NCBI GenBank assembly: GCA_021816155.1
Contig: JAKAZA010000021.1
Location: 1-37,196 of the forward strand
Length of the DNA: 37,196 nt
Source: Pseudomonadota bacterium
Lineage (GTDB): Bacteria; Pseudomonadota; Alphaproteobacteria; Caulobacterales; Caulobacteraceae
Direction: 5' to 3'
Under the pieces are notes generated by a model. It did not search any database and was not told the DNA's origin. It worked only from the letters and a program-made list of their open reading frames with translations. Each line of letters begins with the position of its first letter. Within the stretch, counting starts at the first letter, position 1. Both the position numbers and the translations under genes were made by a program. Positions 8,817-17,398 of the stretch are shown here, in pieces.

Positions 8817-8886
8817 GAATCGAAATACTCCGTTCAGGTCGGCGGACGTTTCATTGTTTCGTCCGAGTACGCAACATCATCGCCCC

Positions 8887-8905
8887 CTGGGCGGGCGCCC
8901 GCCAG
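8887..8905 (-). terminator. GC hairpin after the EmrA-like gene
   Basis: A 14-base perfect palindrome GGCGGGCGCCCGCC (8890-8903) with flanking CTGG/CCAG that can extend the stem around one bulged G. It lies 19 bases downstream of the EmrA-like stop on the minus strand. There is no U-tract. Confidence 0.35.
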
Positions 8906-8923
8906 CTGGACAGGTCGCGCGGA

Positions 8924-9913
8924 CTATTTGCGCGGGAGCTTCACCCAGACTTCGGCGGAGAGCCCGGCGCGGAGGCCGTCGAGGTCTGGCTGGCCCGGAT
9001 CGAGCGCGATGCGCACCGGCACGCGCTGTACGATCTTGGTGAAGTTGCCGGAGCCTGGTTCGAACGGCAGGAGCGAGAACTGCGACGCCGAGCCCGGGGC
9101 CAGGCTCTGAACGCGTCCGGCGAACGTGACGCCTGGAAGCGCATCGACCTTCACAGTCGCGGGCTCGCCGGGCCGCATACGTCCGATCTCGGTCTCTTTG
9201 AAGTTCGCCGTGATGGTCGGCTGGGCGCGGCTGACGACGGTCATCAGGGTGACGCCGGGTTGGACGGCCGAGCCGACCGTGACGCGGATGTCGGCGACGA
9301 CGCCGGCGGCCGGCGCGGTCACTTGCGTGGCCGCTCTCGCGGCCTCTGCCGCCTGCAGTTCGGTCGTGGCGCGGAACGCCTGCGCCCGCGCCTCGCCGAG
9401 CGCCGCCTCGATTTCGCCCCGGCTCCGCGCCTCGACGACGGTCTGATTGCGTGCGGTCTCGAACGCCTGGCGCAGCACCGGGTTGGTTGCGCCCTGCGGC
9501 CCCGCCAGCGTCACCGCCGCGTTGACTTGGCCCTGGATCACCTTTTCCTCAGCATCGAGCCGCGCCAGTCCCGCGCGGGCCGCACGCGCGGACGCCTGCG
9601 CCGCCATCAGGTCGCCCTTCGCCTGGGCGATCTTGAGATCGTACGGCTGCGGATCAATGCGCACCAGCACGTCGCCGGCTCGCACCGGCCGGTTTTCCTG
9701 GGCGACGACCGTGGTGACCATACCGCTGACCTTCGGCGTGACGATCACTTCATCGTCGTGGACGTAGGCGTCGTCCGTGTAGACCTCCGACTTGGCCGAA
9801 AATATCCAGACCAAGCCGACCGCGATCGCCACCGCCGCGACCAAGGCGACGACAAGCGCGCGCCACCTGGCCCTGGCCGAGGCGGCCGCGCCCCCTGAAC
9901 CGCCGCTCACCAT
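8924..9913 (-). CDS. HlyD/EmrA-type membrane fusion protein (efflux adaptor)
   Basis: Periplasmic adaptor that links an inner-membrane pump to an outer-membrane channel. The protein is 329 residues: a short cytoplasmic N-terminus, one TM helix at about 17-37, then the EmrA entry sequence VYTDDAYVHDDEVIVTPKVSG. A lipoyl half-motif, an Ala-rich alpha-helical hairpin (about 85-215), the second lipoyl half (VTAPAAGVVADI) and beta-barrel segments (NFKETEIGRMRPGEPATV) follow. Start ATG at 9913; the next codon is GTG, also possible. It is divergent from the DHA2 pump gene with which it surely works, although EmrA and EmrB are usually in one operon. No outer-membrane factor is present in the window. 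Confidence 0.9.
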   Translation of the reverse strand: MVSGGSGGAAASARARWRALVVALVAAVAIAVGLVWIFSAKSEVYTDDAYVHDDEVIVTPKVSGMVTTVVAQENRPVRAGDVLVRIDPQPYDLKIAQAKGDLMAAQASARAARAGLARLDAEEKVIQGQVNAAVTLAGPQGATNPVLRQAFETARNQTVVEARSRGEIEAALGEARAQAFRATTELQAAEAARAATQVTAPAAGVVADIRVTVGSAVQPGVTLMTVVSRAQPTITANFKETEIGRMRPGEPATVKVDALPGVTFAGRVQSLAPGSASQFSLLPFEPGSGNFTKIVQRVPVRIALDPGQPDLDGLRAGLSAEVWVKLPRK

Positions 9914-9964
9914 ACGCCCCGGATCACTCCCCTGAGCCGCTCGCCCCCCGCACCAATGGGAATG

Positions 9965-9974
9965 ATGCTAGCAT
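9965..9974. promoter_or_regulatory. Palindrome between divergent efflux genes (operator candidate)
   Basis: Perfect 10-base palindrome ATGCTAGCAT in the 92-base gap between the divergent EmrA-like and EmrB-like genes. Such a position suits a shared operator. The site is short and no regulator gene is adjacent. Confidence 0.3.
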
Positions 9975-10005
9975 GACGTGAGACGCTGCAAGGGGTTGCC
10001 CGGAT

Positions 10006-11595
10006 TTGCGCATCGAAGCCGCGATCGAGGATCTCGAGGCCGCGCCGGTCCGAACGCTGAGCGACCGGCGCAAGTTCGCGATCTTTCTCGTGATGGCCGT
10101 GGGCCAGTTCATGGCCCTTCTGGACATCCAGATCGTGGTGGCTTCGCTGAGCTCGATTCAGGGCGGGCTCTCGGCCAGCCAGGACGAGATCGACTGGGTC
10201 CAGACCGCGTATCTCATGGCCGAGATCGTGATGATCCCGCTCTCGGCCTACCTCGCGCAGGCCCTGTCGACGCGATGGGTGTTCGCCGCTTCGGCCGCGC
10301 TGTTCACCACCACCAGTCTCGTCTGCGGCGCCGCCTGGGACCTGCAGACGATGGTCGTCTGCCGGGCGATCCAAGGGTTCGTCGGCGGGGCGATGATCCC
10401 GCTCGCGTTCGCCACCGGGTTCCAGTTCTTCGACGGCAAGCGGGCTGCGGCCGCCACGGCGGTGCTGGGCGTGGTGTCGACGCTGGCGCCGTCGCTGGGC
10501 CCGGCCATCGGGGGCTGGATCACCGAGGCGCTTGGCTGGCGGTGGCTGTTCTTCGTCAACATCGCCCCTGGGGCGCTCGTCGCCATCGCCCTGATCGCCC
10601 TGGGGCCCTACGAACAGGCCCGGCCCGGCCTGCTTCTGCGGATCGACTGGCTGCACGCCGCAAGCATGGCGACGTTCCTCGGCGGCCTGCAGTACGTGCT
10701 CCAGGAAGGGCCGACGCATGAGTGGCTGAGCAACGCGAAAGTGGCGGCCGTCGCCTGGGTGACGCTGGTGGCGGGCCTGGTTTTCGCAGAGCGTTGTGTC
10801 TACTCGCCTCGACCTCTGGTCGACCTCAAGCCGTTCCGTCACCGCGGTTTCGGCCCGGCGTGCGTGCTTTGCTTCGTGGTGGGCTTCACGATCTACACCA
10901 GCGTTTACCTGACACCCCTGTTCCTGGCGGAAGTGCGCGACTTCTCAAGCCTGGACATCGGCCTGACGGTCTTCATCGCGGGTCTCTCGATGACGGTGGC
11001 CGCCGGTCCTGCGGCGGCTCTCGCCGCGCGCATCGACTTGCGCCTGCTGATGAGCGTCGGTCTCTTGATCTACGCCGTCTCGTTCTGGATGCTGTCGAAA
11101 CTGGGCCCCGAGTGGGGCTTCTGGCAGCTTTTCCTGCCGCAGGCGGTGCGCGGTTTCGCGGTCCTGTTCAGTATGGTCTCGGTCGTCGGGATGGCCCTGC
11201 GCGACATGCCGGAGGAGAGCCTCCTCGACGCGTCCGGCCTAAACAACCTGATGCGCAACCTCGGCGGAGCGGTCGGCATCGCGTTGACCACGACCTGGCT
11301 GATCGACTTCGGCAACCTGCACGCCGCAAGTCTCGCCCGCGCCTTCGGTGGCGGCTCGAACGAGGCGACGATCGCCGCGGTCGGCCTCGGGACGCGTTTC
11401 CTGGGCGACGGGGCCGATCCGGGCGCGGCGCGGCAGATGGCGACGGCGACGCTGATGAGCGGCGTCCAGGCCCAGGCCCTCACCCTGGCTTTCGACGATG
11501 TCTTCCGGATCATCGCCATTGTGTCGCTGGCCGCGCTGGCGGTGGTGCCGTTCTGCCGCGCCGGCCCGCTGACGCAGGGCCCGCGTGGACACTGA
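10006..11595 (+). CDS. DHA2-family MFS multidrug efflux pump (EmrB-like)
   Basis: Proton-driven drug exporter of the 14-TM DHA2 group, partner of the divergent adaptor. The protein is 529 residues. TM1 contains FMALLDIQIVVASLSSI, and EIDWVQTAYLMAEIVMIPLS matches the EmrB TM2 region. An antiporter-type motif is seen around VLGVVSTLAPSLGPAIGG in TM5. The start is TTG: an in-frame stop at 9979-9981 leaves no upstream alternative, and the next in-frame ATG (10093) would remove the start of TM1. AAGGGG lies about 10 bases before the TTG. Substrates are unknown. Confidence 0.88.
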   Translation: MRIEAAIEDLEAAPVRTLSDRRKFAIFLVMAVGQFMALLDIQIVVASLSSIQGGLSASQDEIDWVQTAYLMAEIVMIPLSAYLAQALSTRWVFAASAALFTTTSLVCGAAWDLQTMVVCRAIQGFVGGAMIPLAFATGFQFFDGKRAAAATAVLGVVSTLAPSLGPAIGGWITEALGWRWLFFVNIAPGALVAIALIALGPYEQARPGLLLRIDWLHAASMATFLGGLQYVLQEGPTHEWLSNAKVAAVAWVTLVAGLVFAERCVYSPRPLVDLKPFRHRGFGPACVLCFVVGFTIYTSVYLTPLFLAEVRDFSSLDIGLTVFIAGLSMTVAAGPAAALAARIDLRLLMSVGLLIYAVSFWMLSKLGPEWGFWQLFLPQAVRGFAVLFSMVSVVGMALRDMPEESLLDASGLNNLMRNLGGAVGIALTTTWLIDFGNLHAASLARAFGGGSNEATIAAVGLGTRFLGDGADPGAARQMATATLMSGVQAQALTLAFDDVFRIIAIVSLAALAVVPFCRAGPLTQGPRGH

Positions 11596-11650
11596 AGCGC
11601 CTTCATGCCGCCCAGGAGCGCCGTTAGCAGGTCGCCGCGCTCGGCCGACC

Positions 11651-11679
11651 TTGGGGTCTGGCGGCCGTCACGGTATGAG
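11651..11679 (+). promoter_or_regulatory. Possible promoter of the M16 peptidase gene
   Basis: TTGGGG (11651-11656) and TATGAG (11674-11679) are separated by 17 bases, 30 bases before the ATG. Both hexamers are partial matches to the sigma-70 consensus. The gap between the pump and peptidase genes (113 bases) holds nothing else that I recognise. Confidence 0.3.
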
Positions 11680-11708
11680 GACCGTGGGGTGACTAACACG
11701 AGTTGTGG

Positions 11709-14612
11709 ATGATCGGACGACTGAAGACCGCCCACGTGCTGCGGACCGTCCTCGCCGCCCTGGCGCTGGCCGCCGTTGGAAGTTTCGGCTCCGCGATGCC
11801 CGCCGCCGGTCCTCCGACAGCCGTCCCGGCCCTCTCGCCTGACGACCCGGCTTATCCGTTCACCCGGCCGAATCCGGAAGCCGAGATCGGCAAGCTGCCC
11901 AACGGGCTCACCTATGGCGTGATGGAGCGCGGCGGAACGCGGCGAGTCTCGATCATCCTCATGATCGGCGCCGGCAGCGAAGACGAGACCCAGCGCGAAC
12001 GCGGTGTCGCCCATTTTCTCGAGCACATGGCGTTCAATGGCTCGGCGCATTTCCCGCCGGGCGATGTTCTGAGCCGCTTCGCCGATATCGGTGTGGCGAT
12101 CGGGCGCGATCAGAACGCCGAGACCACGTTCGATTCCACCACCTTCAGCCTCGACATTCCCGAGGTGACGCCCGACCGTCTCGACCTCGCCTTCACCTGG
12201 CTCCGTGACGTCGCTGACGGCCTCACCATCGATCCGGGGCAGGTCGACCGCGAGCGCGGCGTGATCATGTCGGAGTATATTGGAAGCCGTAGCGCGGTCG
12301 GCGATATAGGCGACGCGACGGTGCGTTTTCTGGGGCCAGACCTGCTGGGGCCGAAGCGCCTGCCCATTGGGCTGAAGACGGTCATCGAACACGTCGATGC
12401 GAAGACGATCCGCGGCTTCTACCACCGCTGGTATAGACCCGAGACATCGATCGTCGTCGCGGTCGGCGACCTGCCGCTGGCCGAGCTCAAGGCGCGGATC
12501 GTCCAGGCGTTCGGCGACTGGCGCAACCCAACGCCTGCGCCCCCCAAGCCGAACCCCGGTCACATCGACCCGCGCCGCCCCAGCGCCGTGCTCACCGAGA
12601 CCGAGCCGCGCGCGCCGCCCACCCTGGACGTCTGCCGGCTCACCAACAAGGACCCGGACATGCGCGAAGGCGTCGCCTCTCGCATGCGGGACTTCGAGGA
12701 CGCGCTCTGGCAGTCGGTGCTGGAGAAACGCCTGTCCGCGCTGTCCGAAAGCGCGAACCCGCCGTTCCTGCAGCCGCAGGTCGGTCGCGACGAGCTGTTC
12801 CGCGCGGCCGAAGCGCTCTGCATCGACGCGCCGCTGCGTGACCAGGATTGGAAAAGCGCGCTTGACGCGATCTCCACGGAAACGCGCCGGCTGGCGCTCT
12901 TTGGGCTGACGCGGGACGAGTATGAAACGGGCCGGCGCGCGTTGGTGGCGGAGGTCGAGGCCGAGGTCGGCCAGGCGCCGACCATGACCGGGGCGCAGTT
13001 GGCGCAGAGCATCGTCTCGAACCTCACGAACGACGGAACCTTTTCCACTGCCGACGAAGACCAGCGGATTGGCCGGCTGGCGCTGGCGGGACTCACCCGC
13101 GAGAAGGTCGATGCGGAATTCGCCCGCGTCTGGACCCACGCTGGCAAGCCCCTCTTCGTGCTGGTGACGTCGAAAGACCAGCCCGGCGCGGCGGTGCTGA
13201 CTGATTGGCGGCGAGCCGAAGCCCGCCCCCCGCCTTCTGCGCCGGTCGAGCGCCAAGGAGCGGCGTGGGCCTATTCCAGCTTCGGACCGCCCGGCAAGGT
13301 GGTAAGCGAGGATTCGTTGCCCGACATCGGCGCCGAGCGCATCGCGTTCGCCAATGGCGTGCGGCTGAATTTCAAGTCCAGCCGGAACGCCCAGGACCGG
13401 GTCGAAATCCGCATCCGCTTCGGCGCGGGCGAGCAGGAGCTGGCGCCGGGAGAGCTGGCGGCCGCGAAGATCGGCGCATCGATGCTGCGCGAGGGCGGCC
13501 TCGGCAAGAACTCCTATGGTGACACCGTGCGGCTCTGCGAGGGGCACGCCTGCTCGTTCGGCCTCTCGGTCGAGCGCGACGCGTTCGAGATCGCCGGCGA
13601 GACGCGGCCGTCGGACCTGGACATCGAGCTGCAGCTGATCACGGCCTACCTGTCCGACCCGGGCTTTCGGCCTCAGCTCGACGCGCGCATCCCGACCGCG
13701 GTCCGCAACCTCTACCAGCTGACCCGCAGCGAGCCCAGCTTCATGGCCGCCGAGGCGCGGCAGGACGCGCTGGCGCCTCCGCACGTACCGCTGCTGCCGC
13801 CGGAGAGCGACCTCAGCAACGTGAGAAGCGCCGACTTCGCGCGACTCCTCGGTCCGGCGCTGAAGCACGACGCGCTCGAGGTGACGATCGTCGGCGATAT
13901 CGACGAGCAGACGGCGGTCGCCGCCGTCGCCCGCACGCTTGGCGCGCTGCCGCCCCGTCAGTGGCGAGACACCGCGCGGCCTGATGCGCCGAAGGTGCGC
14001 TTCGTCGAGCCTAGTCCGCCGCCCGTGCACATCACCGACGACGGCTCGCCCGAGAAGGCCACGGTGTTGGCCACCTGGCCTCTCTTCGTCTGGACCCCTG
14101 ACCGCGAACGCGAGAAACGTACGCTGGAGCTGCTTGCGCAGATCGTCCAGAGCCGGGCGATTGACGACATACGTCAGCGCCTCGGCAAGACCTACACGCC
14201 TGAGGTCAGCGTCGACCTGAACCGCGGAGGCGACCAGGGTTCTCTCTCGGTGGTTATCGACACGACGCCGGGCGCTACGCCGATCGTGGCGGAAGAGCTG
14301 AAGAAGATCGCGCAAGAGCTCGCCGCCGGCGATATCACGTCGGACATGCTGGAGCGCGCCCGCCGGCCCGTGCTCGACGACGGCGCGACACGCGAGATAT
14401 CGAACCCGTGGTGGATCAACATGCTCGACGGCTCGTGGGCGCATCCGGACAAGATCGCCAACTCGCGCACATGGGAGAGCGACTTCGAGACCATCTCGCT
14501 CGCCGAGGTCAAGGCGGCGGCCCGCCGTTGGCTCACGCCCGCGCCGCTGCTCGTGATCGCCACACCTTCGGCGCAGGCCTCGAACGCGCCGGCGCCGCGC
14601 ACGTCTGGCTAG
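11709..14612 (+). CDS. Exported M16 (pitrilysin-type) zinc metallopeptidase
   Basis: Zinc endopeptidase of the insulinase/pitrilysin clan, probably periplasmic and acting on short unfolded peptides. The protein is 967 residues, a full-length fusion of two M16 halves, as in PqqL-like proteins. A signal peptide spans about residues 1-34 (basic start, hydrophobic Ala/Leu core). The inverted zinc motif HFLEH is at 102-106, with the third ligand E182 about 76 residues on, in DRERGVIMSE. The C-terminal half lacks an HxxEH motif, as expected for the non-catalytic repeat. ATG at 11709 is chosen over a TTG two codons upstream; no clear ribosome binding site supports either. It is convergent with the hydrolase gene with only 4 bases between stops. 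Confidence 0.9.
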   Translation: MIGRLKTAHVLRTVLAALALAAVGSFGSAMPAAGPPTAVPALSPDDPAYPFTRPNPEAEIGKLPNGLTYGVMERGGTRRVSIILMIGAGSEDETQRERGVAHFLEHMAFNGSAHFPPGDVLSRFADIGVAIGRDQNAETTFDSTTFSLDIPEVTPDRLDLAFTWLRDVADGLTIDPGQVDRERGVIMSEYIGSRSAVGDIGDATVRFLGPDLLGPKRLPIGLKTVIEHVDAKTIRGFYHRWYRPETSIVVAVGDLPLAELKARIVQAFGDWRNPTPAPPKPNPGHIDPRRPSAVLTETEPRAPPTLDVCRLTNKDPDMREGVASRMRDFEDALWQSVLEKRLSALSESANPPFLQPQVGRDELFRAAEALCIDAPLRDQDWKSALDAISTETRRLALFGLTRDEYETGRRALVAEVEAEVGQAPTMTGAQLAQSIVSNLTNDGTFSTADEDQRIGRLALAGLTREKVDAEFARVWTHAGKPLFVLVTSKDQPGAAVLTDWRRAEARPPPSAPVERQGAAWAYSSFGPPGKVVSEDSLPDIGAERIAFANGVRLNFKSSRNAQDRVEIRIRFGAGEQELAPGELAAAKIGASMLREGGLGKNSYGDTVRLCEGHACSFGLSVERDAFEIAGETRPSDLDIELQLITAYLSDPGFRPQLDARIPTAVRNLYQLTRSEPSFMAAEARQDALAPPHVPLLPPESDLSNVRSADFARLLGPALKHDALEVTIVGDIDEQTAVAAVARTLGALPPRQWRDTARPDAPKVRFVEPSPPPVHITDDGSPEKATVLATWPLFVWTPDREREKRTLELLAQIVQSRAIDDIRQRLGKTYTPEVSVDLNRGGDQGSLSVVIDTTPGATPIVAEELKKIAQELAAGDITSDMLERARRPVLDDGATREISNPWWINMLDGSWAHPDKIANSRTWESDFETISLAEVKAAARRWLTPAPLLVIATPSAQASNAPAPRTSG

Positions 14613-14616
14613 AGGG

Positions 14617-15288
14617 TCAGGCCCGCCCCGCCATCCACTCGGCGGCCACGTCGAGGATGTTTCCCAGCGCGGCGGCGTCTGTGCGCCCGCTCCTCGCCGG
14701 GACGTGGAATGCGTGGTCGGCGTCCTCAACGAGGTCGAGTGTCGCTTTCGCGCCGAGTCCGGCGACGACGGACCGCAGGAGTCCGACGTCGGCGAGCGCG
14801 TCGCGGCTCCCCTGCAGGAACAGTATCGGGATGTCGATCGCCTCGAGGTGCGCCGCGCGCTCGGCGGCAGGCTTGCCGGCGGGGTGCAGCGGGAAGGCGA
14901 AGAACACGAGGCCACGCACCCCGTCCAGCGGTGCGGACGCCTGGGCCTGGGAGGTCATCCGCCCGCCGAACGACCTTCCTCCGGCGAACAGCGGCGTACC
15001 GCGCGCCATGCGCCGCGCCTCGGCGCAGGCCGCTCGCACAGCGGCCTGCGCGACCGTCGGCGGGTCGACGCGTTCGCCGCCCTTCTCCATGTAAGGGAAC
15101 TGGTAGCGCAACGTCGCGACGCCGCGCGCTTCGAGCCCGTCGGCGATCGCGGCCATCGCCTGGTGACGCATGCCGGCGCCGGCGCCGTGCGCCAGCACGA
15201 GGCACGCGGCGGGGCGCGGCGGCGTCTGCCACAGGTCCGACACCGTCCGCCCGTCGCCGCAGCCGATGGTAATGTCGGTCGTCGGCAT
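14617..15288 (-). CDS. Alpha/beta hydrolase (KANL3/Tex30-like, dienelactone-hydrolase clan)
   Basis: Small soluble alpha/beta hydrolase of 223 residues with no signal peptide. The oxyanion-side motif LAHGAGAGM is near residue 33. The nucleophile elbow GRSFGG places Ser106; the acid is Asp163 in LQGSRDALAD, and the base is His192 or His195 in DADHAFHV. The order and spacing match the KANL3/Tex30 group. Substrate unknown. It lies 46 bases after the stop of the Old Yellow Enzyme gene's coding frame on the same strand order (OYE upstream), so the two may be co-transcribed. Confidence 0.85.
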   Translation of the reverse strand: MPTTDITIGCGDGRTVSDLWQTPPRPAACLVLAHGAGAGMRHQAMAAIADGLEARGVATLRYQFPYMEKGGERVDPPTVAQAAVRAACAEARRMARGTPLFAGGRSFGGRMTSQAQASAPLDGVRGLVFFAFPLHPAGKPAAERAAHLEAIDIPILFLQGSRDALADVGLLRSVVAGLGAKATLDLVEDADHAFHVPARSGRTDAAALGNILDVAAEWMAGRA

Positions 15289-15334
15289 GGTCGCAGACCG
15301 GCCGCGAGCCCAGGCGCCGCGCGGCGTGCGCGCG

Positions 15335-16435
15335 CTACGCCGCCGCGTCCGCCGCCTCGTCCTGCGCGACGAAGCCCTTCCAGTTGTTCATGTACTCTAC
15401 GAACGTCGGCGAGAGCCCTTCGCGGGCGAGGTAGTCGCGGGTGACGGGCAGGGCGATCGGCGCGAAGTCACGATCGGCGGCGTACCGTTGCGGGTAGTCG
15501 TGGTGGAGGATGGCCGCGCGGCCGAGGACGGCGAAGTCCGCGCCAGCCGCGATCAGGCGACGGGCGTCGTCGGCCCGCATCAGCTTGCCGGCTGCGCCCA
15601 GCCGCGTGGCCCCGCGCGGCAGCTCGGCGAACCAGTCGATCAGCGGCCGCCCAGCATAGGCCTCTTCGACAGGCGGCTTGAAGCAATCCCACAGCGACAT
15701 GTCGACATAGTCGAGCTCGCCGCTCGTCAGCATCTGGCCGGCGAGCGCGAGCTGCTCGGCGAACACGAGCCCGAAGCGCTCGGGCGACAAGCGGATCCCG
15801 AGCTGGAAGTCCGGCCGGGTGCGCGCGCGCACGCCCTCGATGATGTCGGTGATGATGCGCGCGCGGCCTTCCGCCGAGCCGCCGTAGCGGTCCTCACGGC
15901 GATTGGTCAGCGGGCTCTGGAAGGCGCAGAGGATGTAACCGTGAGCGCCGTGCAGCTCGACGCCGTCGAAACCGGCCGTCTCGGCCCGCACCGCCGCGGC
16001 GATGAAGTCCTCGGTCAATTGCTCGACCTCGGCGGTCGAGAGCGCCCGCGCGCCCGTCTCGGCGTCTTCGGAGGGGCCGACCGGCCGCTCGCCGATCAGC
16101 GCCTCGGGCGAGCGCAGACCGGCGTGGTGCAGCTGCACGGAGCTCACCGCGCCCTCGGCCCGGATCGCCGCGGCGAGGCGGGTCAGGCCCGGCAGATGGT
16201 CGTCCGAGAAGACGCCGAGCTGCCCGGGGAAACCTTGCCCGATGCGCTGCACGTGGGCGGCGCACGTCATGACGAGGCCGAAGCCGCCCTTCGCGCGTAG
16301 CGTCAGCCAGTGGAACTCCTCGTCCGACAGCCGTCCGTCCGGGTGACTCTGGCAGTTCGTCAGAGGCGCCAGCATGAATCGGTTCCGCCACGCTGGACCG
16401 CGGGTCAAAGTCATCGGATCGAGCAGGTCGGTCAT
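15335..16435 (-). CDS. NADH:flavin oxidoreductase, Old Yellow Enzyme family
   Basis: FMN-dependent ene-reductase, reducing activated C=C bonds with NAD(P)H. The protein is 366 residues with a TIM-barrel pattern. Family blocks are NRFMLAPLTNCQSHPDG at the N-terminus, SSVQLHHAGLRS, the substrate-anion pair in ELHGAHGYI, SPLTNRREDRYGGS, and the C-terminal phosphate-binding part GADFAVLGRAAI. ATG at 16435 is chosen, with AAAGG about 10 bases upstream, over an in-frame GTG at 16465 that adds ten residues outside the family alignment. The downstream hydrolase may share its transcript. It is the third NAD(P)H/flavin-type enzyme in the first 16 kb. Confidence 0.9.
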   Translation of the reverse strand: MTDLLDPMTLTRGPAWRNRFMLAPLTNCQSHPDGRLSDEEFHWLTLRAKGGFGLVMTCAAHVQRIGQGFPGQLGVFSDDHLPGLTRLAAAIRAEGAVSSVQLHHAGLRSPEALIGERPVGPSEDAETGARALSTAEVEQLTEDFIAAAVRAETAGFDGVELHGAHGYILCAFQSPLTNRREDRYGGSAEGRARIITDIIEGVRARTRPDFQLGIRLSPERFGLVFAEQLALAGQMLTSGELDYVDMSLWDCFKPPVEEAYAGRPLIDWFAELPRGATRLGAAGKLMRADDARRLIAAGADFAVLGRAAILHHDYPQRYAADRDFAPIALPVTRDYLAREGLSPTFVEYMNNWKGFVAQDEAADAAA

Positions 16436-16533
16436 CCGGAGGGGCCTTTCAAACGCGTGTTTCACGCGGACAGTTGGTCCCTAGCAGCAAAGGCCGCAAG
16501 TCGCGAGAGACGCATCAATTCCGCCGGCGCCTC

Positions 16534-16776
16534 CTATTCCTCGGGCGTCTCCGGGCCGTCCTCGTCCGGAGGACCCGGTTCGAACACCAGCAGGTCTCCC
16601 GGCTGGCAGTTCAGCTCACGGCAGAGAGCGTCGAGCGTCGAGAAGCGCACGGCGCGAGCCTTGCCGGTCTTCAGGACCGAGAGGTTGGCTATGGTGACGC
16701 CTACCCGGTCGGCGAGCTCAGTCAGCGACATGCGGCGCTCGAGCAGCACCCGATCGAGATAGACGCGGATCGGCAT
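16534..16776 (-). CDS. Small XRE-family HTH regulator (YozG-like)
   Basis: DNA-binding regulator of 80 residues, essentially one Cro/CI-type helix-turn-helix at about 18-55 (LTELADRVGVTIANLSVLKTG), with an acidic C-terminal tail (DEDGPETPEE). Short XRE proteins of this type are typically encoded next to a DUF2975 membrane protein, as here; the gap to the upstream DUF2975 gene is 12 bases. It probably autoregulates the operon, and the palindromes at 17600-17639 are candidate operators. The mechanism by which the membrane partner might affect it is not known to me. Confidence 0.88.
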   Translation of the reverse strand: MPIRVYLDRVLLERRMSLTELADRVGVTIANLSVLKTGKARAVRFSTLDALCRELNCQPGDLLVFEPGPPDEDGPETPEE

Positions 16777-16788
16777 GAGGCGCGCCGC

Positions 16789-17304
16789 CTAGATGGTCAG
16801 TTCCGCGTCGCGGCGCAGGCGCGCGCCCTCGCGGAACACCTCGGCCAACACGACGATCACCAGCACGGCGAACCAGGCTGTAAGGTTGAGGCCGGCTCTC
16901 CCGCCGCTCGCGTGCAGGAAGTGTCCGACGGCGGCGAAGACGTAGCGGTCGATTTCGAGCAGGGCGAGCACGAGCGCGATGATGCGCAGCCGGCGCACGT
17001 TGTCGGGGTGGAAGGGATCGCCGGCGGTCATCGTGGCGAAGATCCGGCGCAGGCGCTGGACGATGACGATGACGCCTATGGCGTAGAGGACGATGCCGAA
17101 TAGTTCGAAGGCCGAGACCGGCGCGCTGACGTCTAGGCGCACTCGGACCGCCGGCGGCAGGATCCGCGGATCGAAGCTGATCAGGAGCAGCCCGAGAATG
17201 CTGGCGGTCACGGCCGCCGCAAACAGCCAAAGCACGTAGTAGGCGACGTCGAGGATCACCTTCAGGAAACTCGACAGCGAGCCCGGTCCCAAAGCGCGGA
17301 TCAT
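16789..17304 (-). CDS. DUF2975 family membrane protein
   Basis: Integral membrane protein of 171 residues with four predicted TM helices (about 14-42, 64-83, 107-128 and 139-158). The loop motif DPFHPDNVRRLR between TM2 and TM3 and the C-terminus LAEVFREGARLRRDAELTI are the DUF2975 signatures. The start ATG has GGGAGGGGG immediately upstream. It is co-directional with the XRE gene (12-base gap) and lies 94 bases after a small peptide gene, with a long hairpin between. Function of the family is not established; pairing with an XRE protein suggests membrane-linked transcription control. Confidence 0.85.
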   Translation of the reverse strand: MIRALGPGSLSSFLKVILDVAYYVLWLFAAAVTASILGLLLISFDPRILPPAVRVRLDVSAPVSAFELFGIVLYAIGVIVIVQRLRRIFATMTAGDPFHPDNVRRLRIIALVLALLEIDRYVFAAVGHFLHASGGRAGLNLTAWFAVLVIVVLAEVFREGARLRRDAELTI

Positions 17305-17324
17305 CGCCCCCTCCCAAACGCGAA

Positions 17325-17360
17325 TTCGCCTTCCTTCTCAGCTAAGAGAAGGAAGGCGAA
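17325..17360. repeat. 15-bp perfect hairpin between the 36-residue peptide gene and the DUF2975 gene
   Basis: Arms TTCGCCTTCCTTCTC (17325-17339) and GAGAAGGAAGGCGAA (17346-17360) pair perfectly around a 6-base loop. It is 38 bases past the stop of the small minus-strand ORF and 20 bases before the DUF2975 start. No U-run follows on the minus strand. It may be a terminator, attenuator or mRNA-stabilising element within the operon. Confidence 0.6.
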
Positions 17361-17398
17361 CATGCCTCCTCCTGGAAGGCCGCGCCAGCGCCGGCCAC

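Noticed and set aside
11070-14915. A 1281-codon minus-strand open frame across the pump and M16 genes
   Set aside because: It lies opposite two well-supported genes, has biased Arg/Gly/Val-rich composition and no recognisable domain. Shadow frame.
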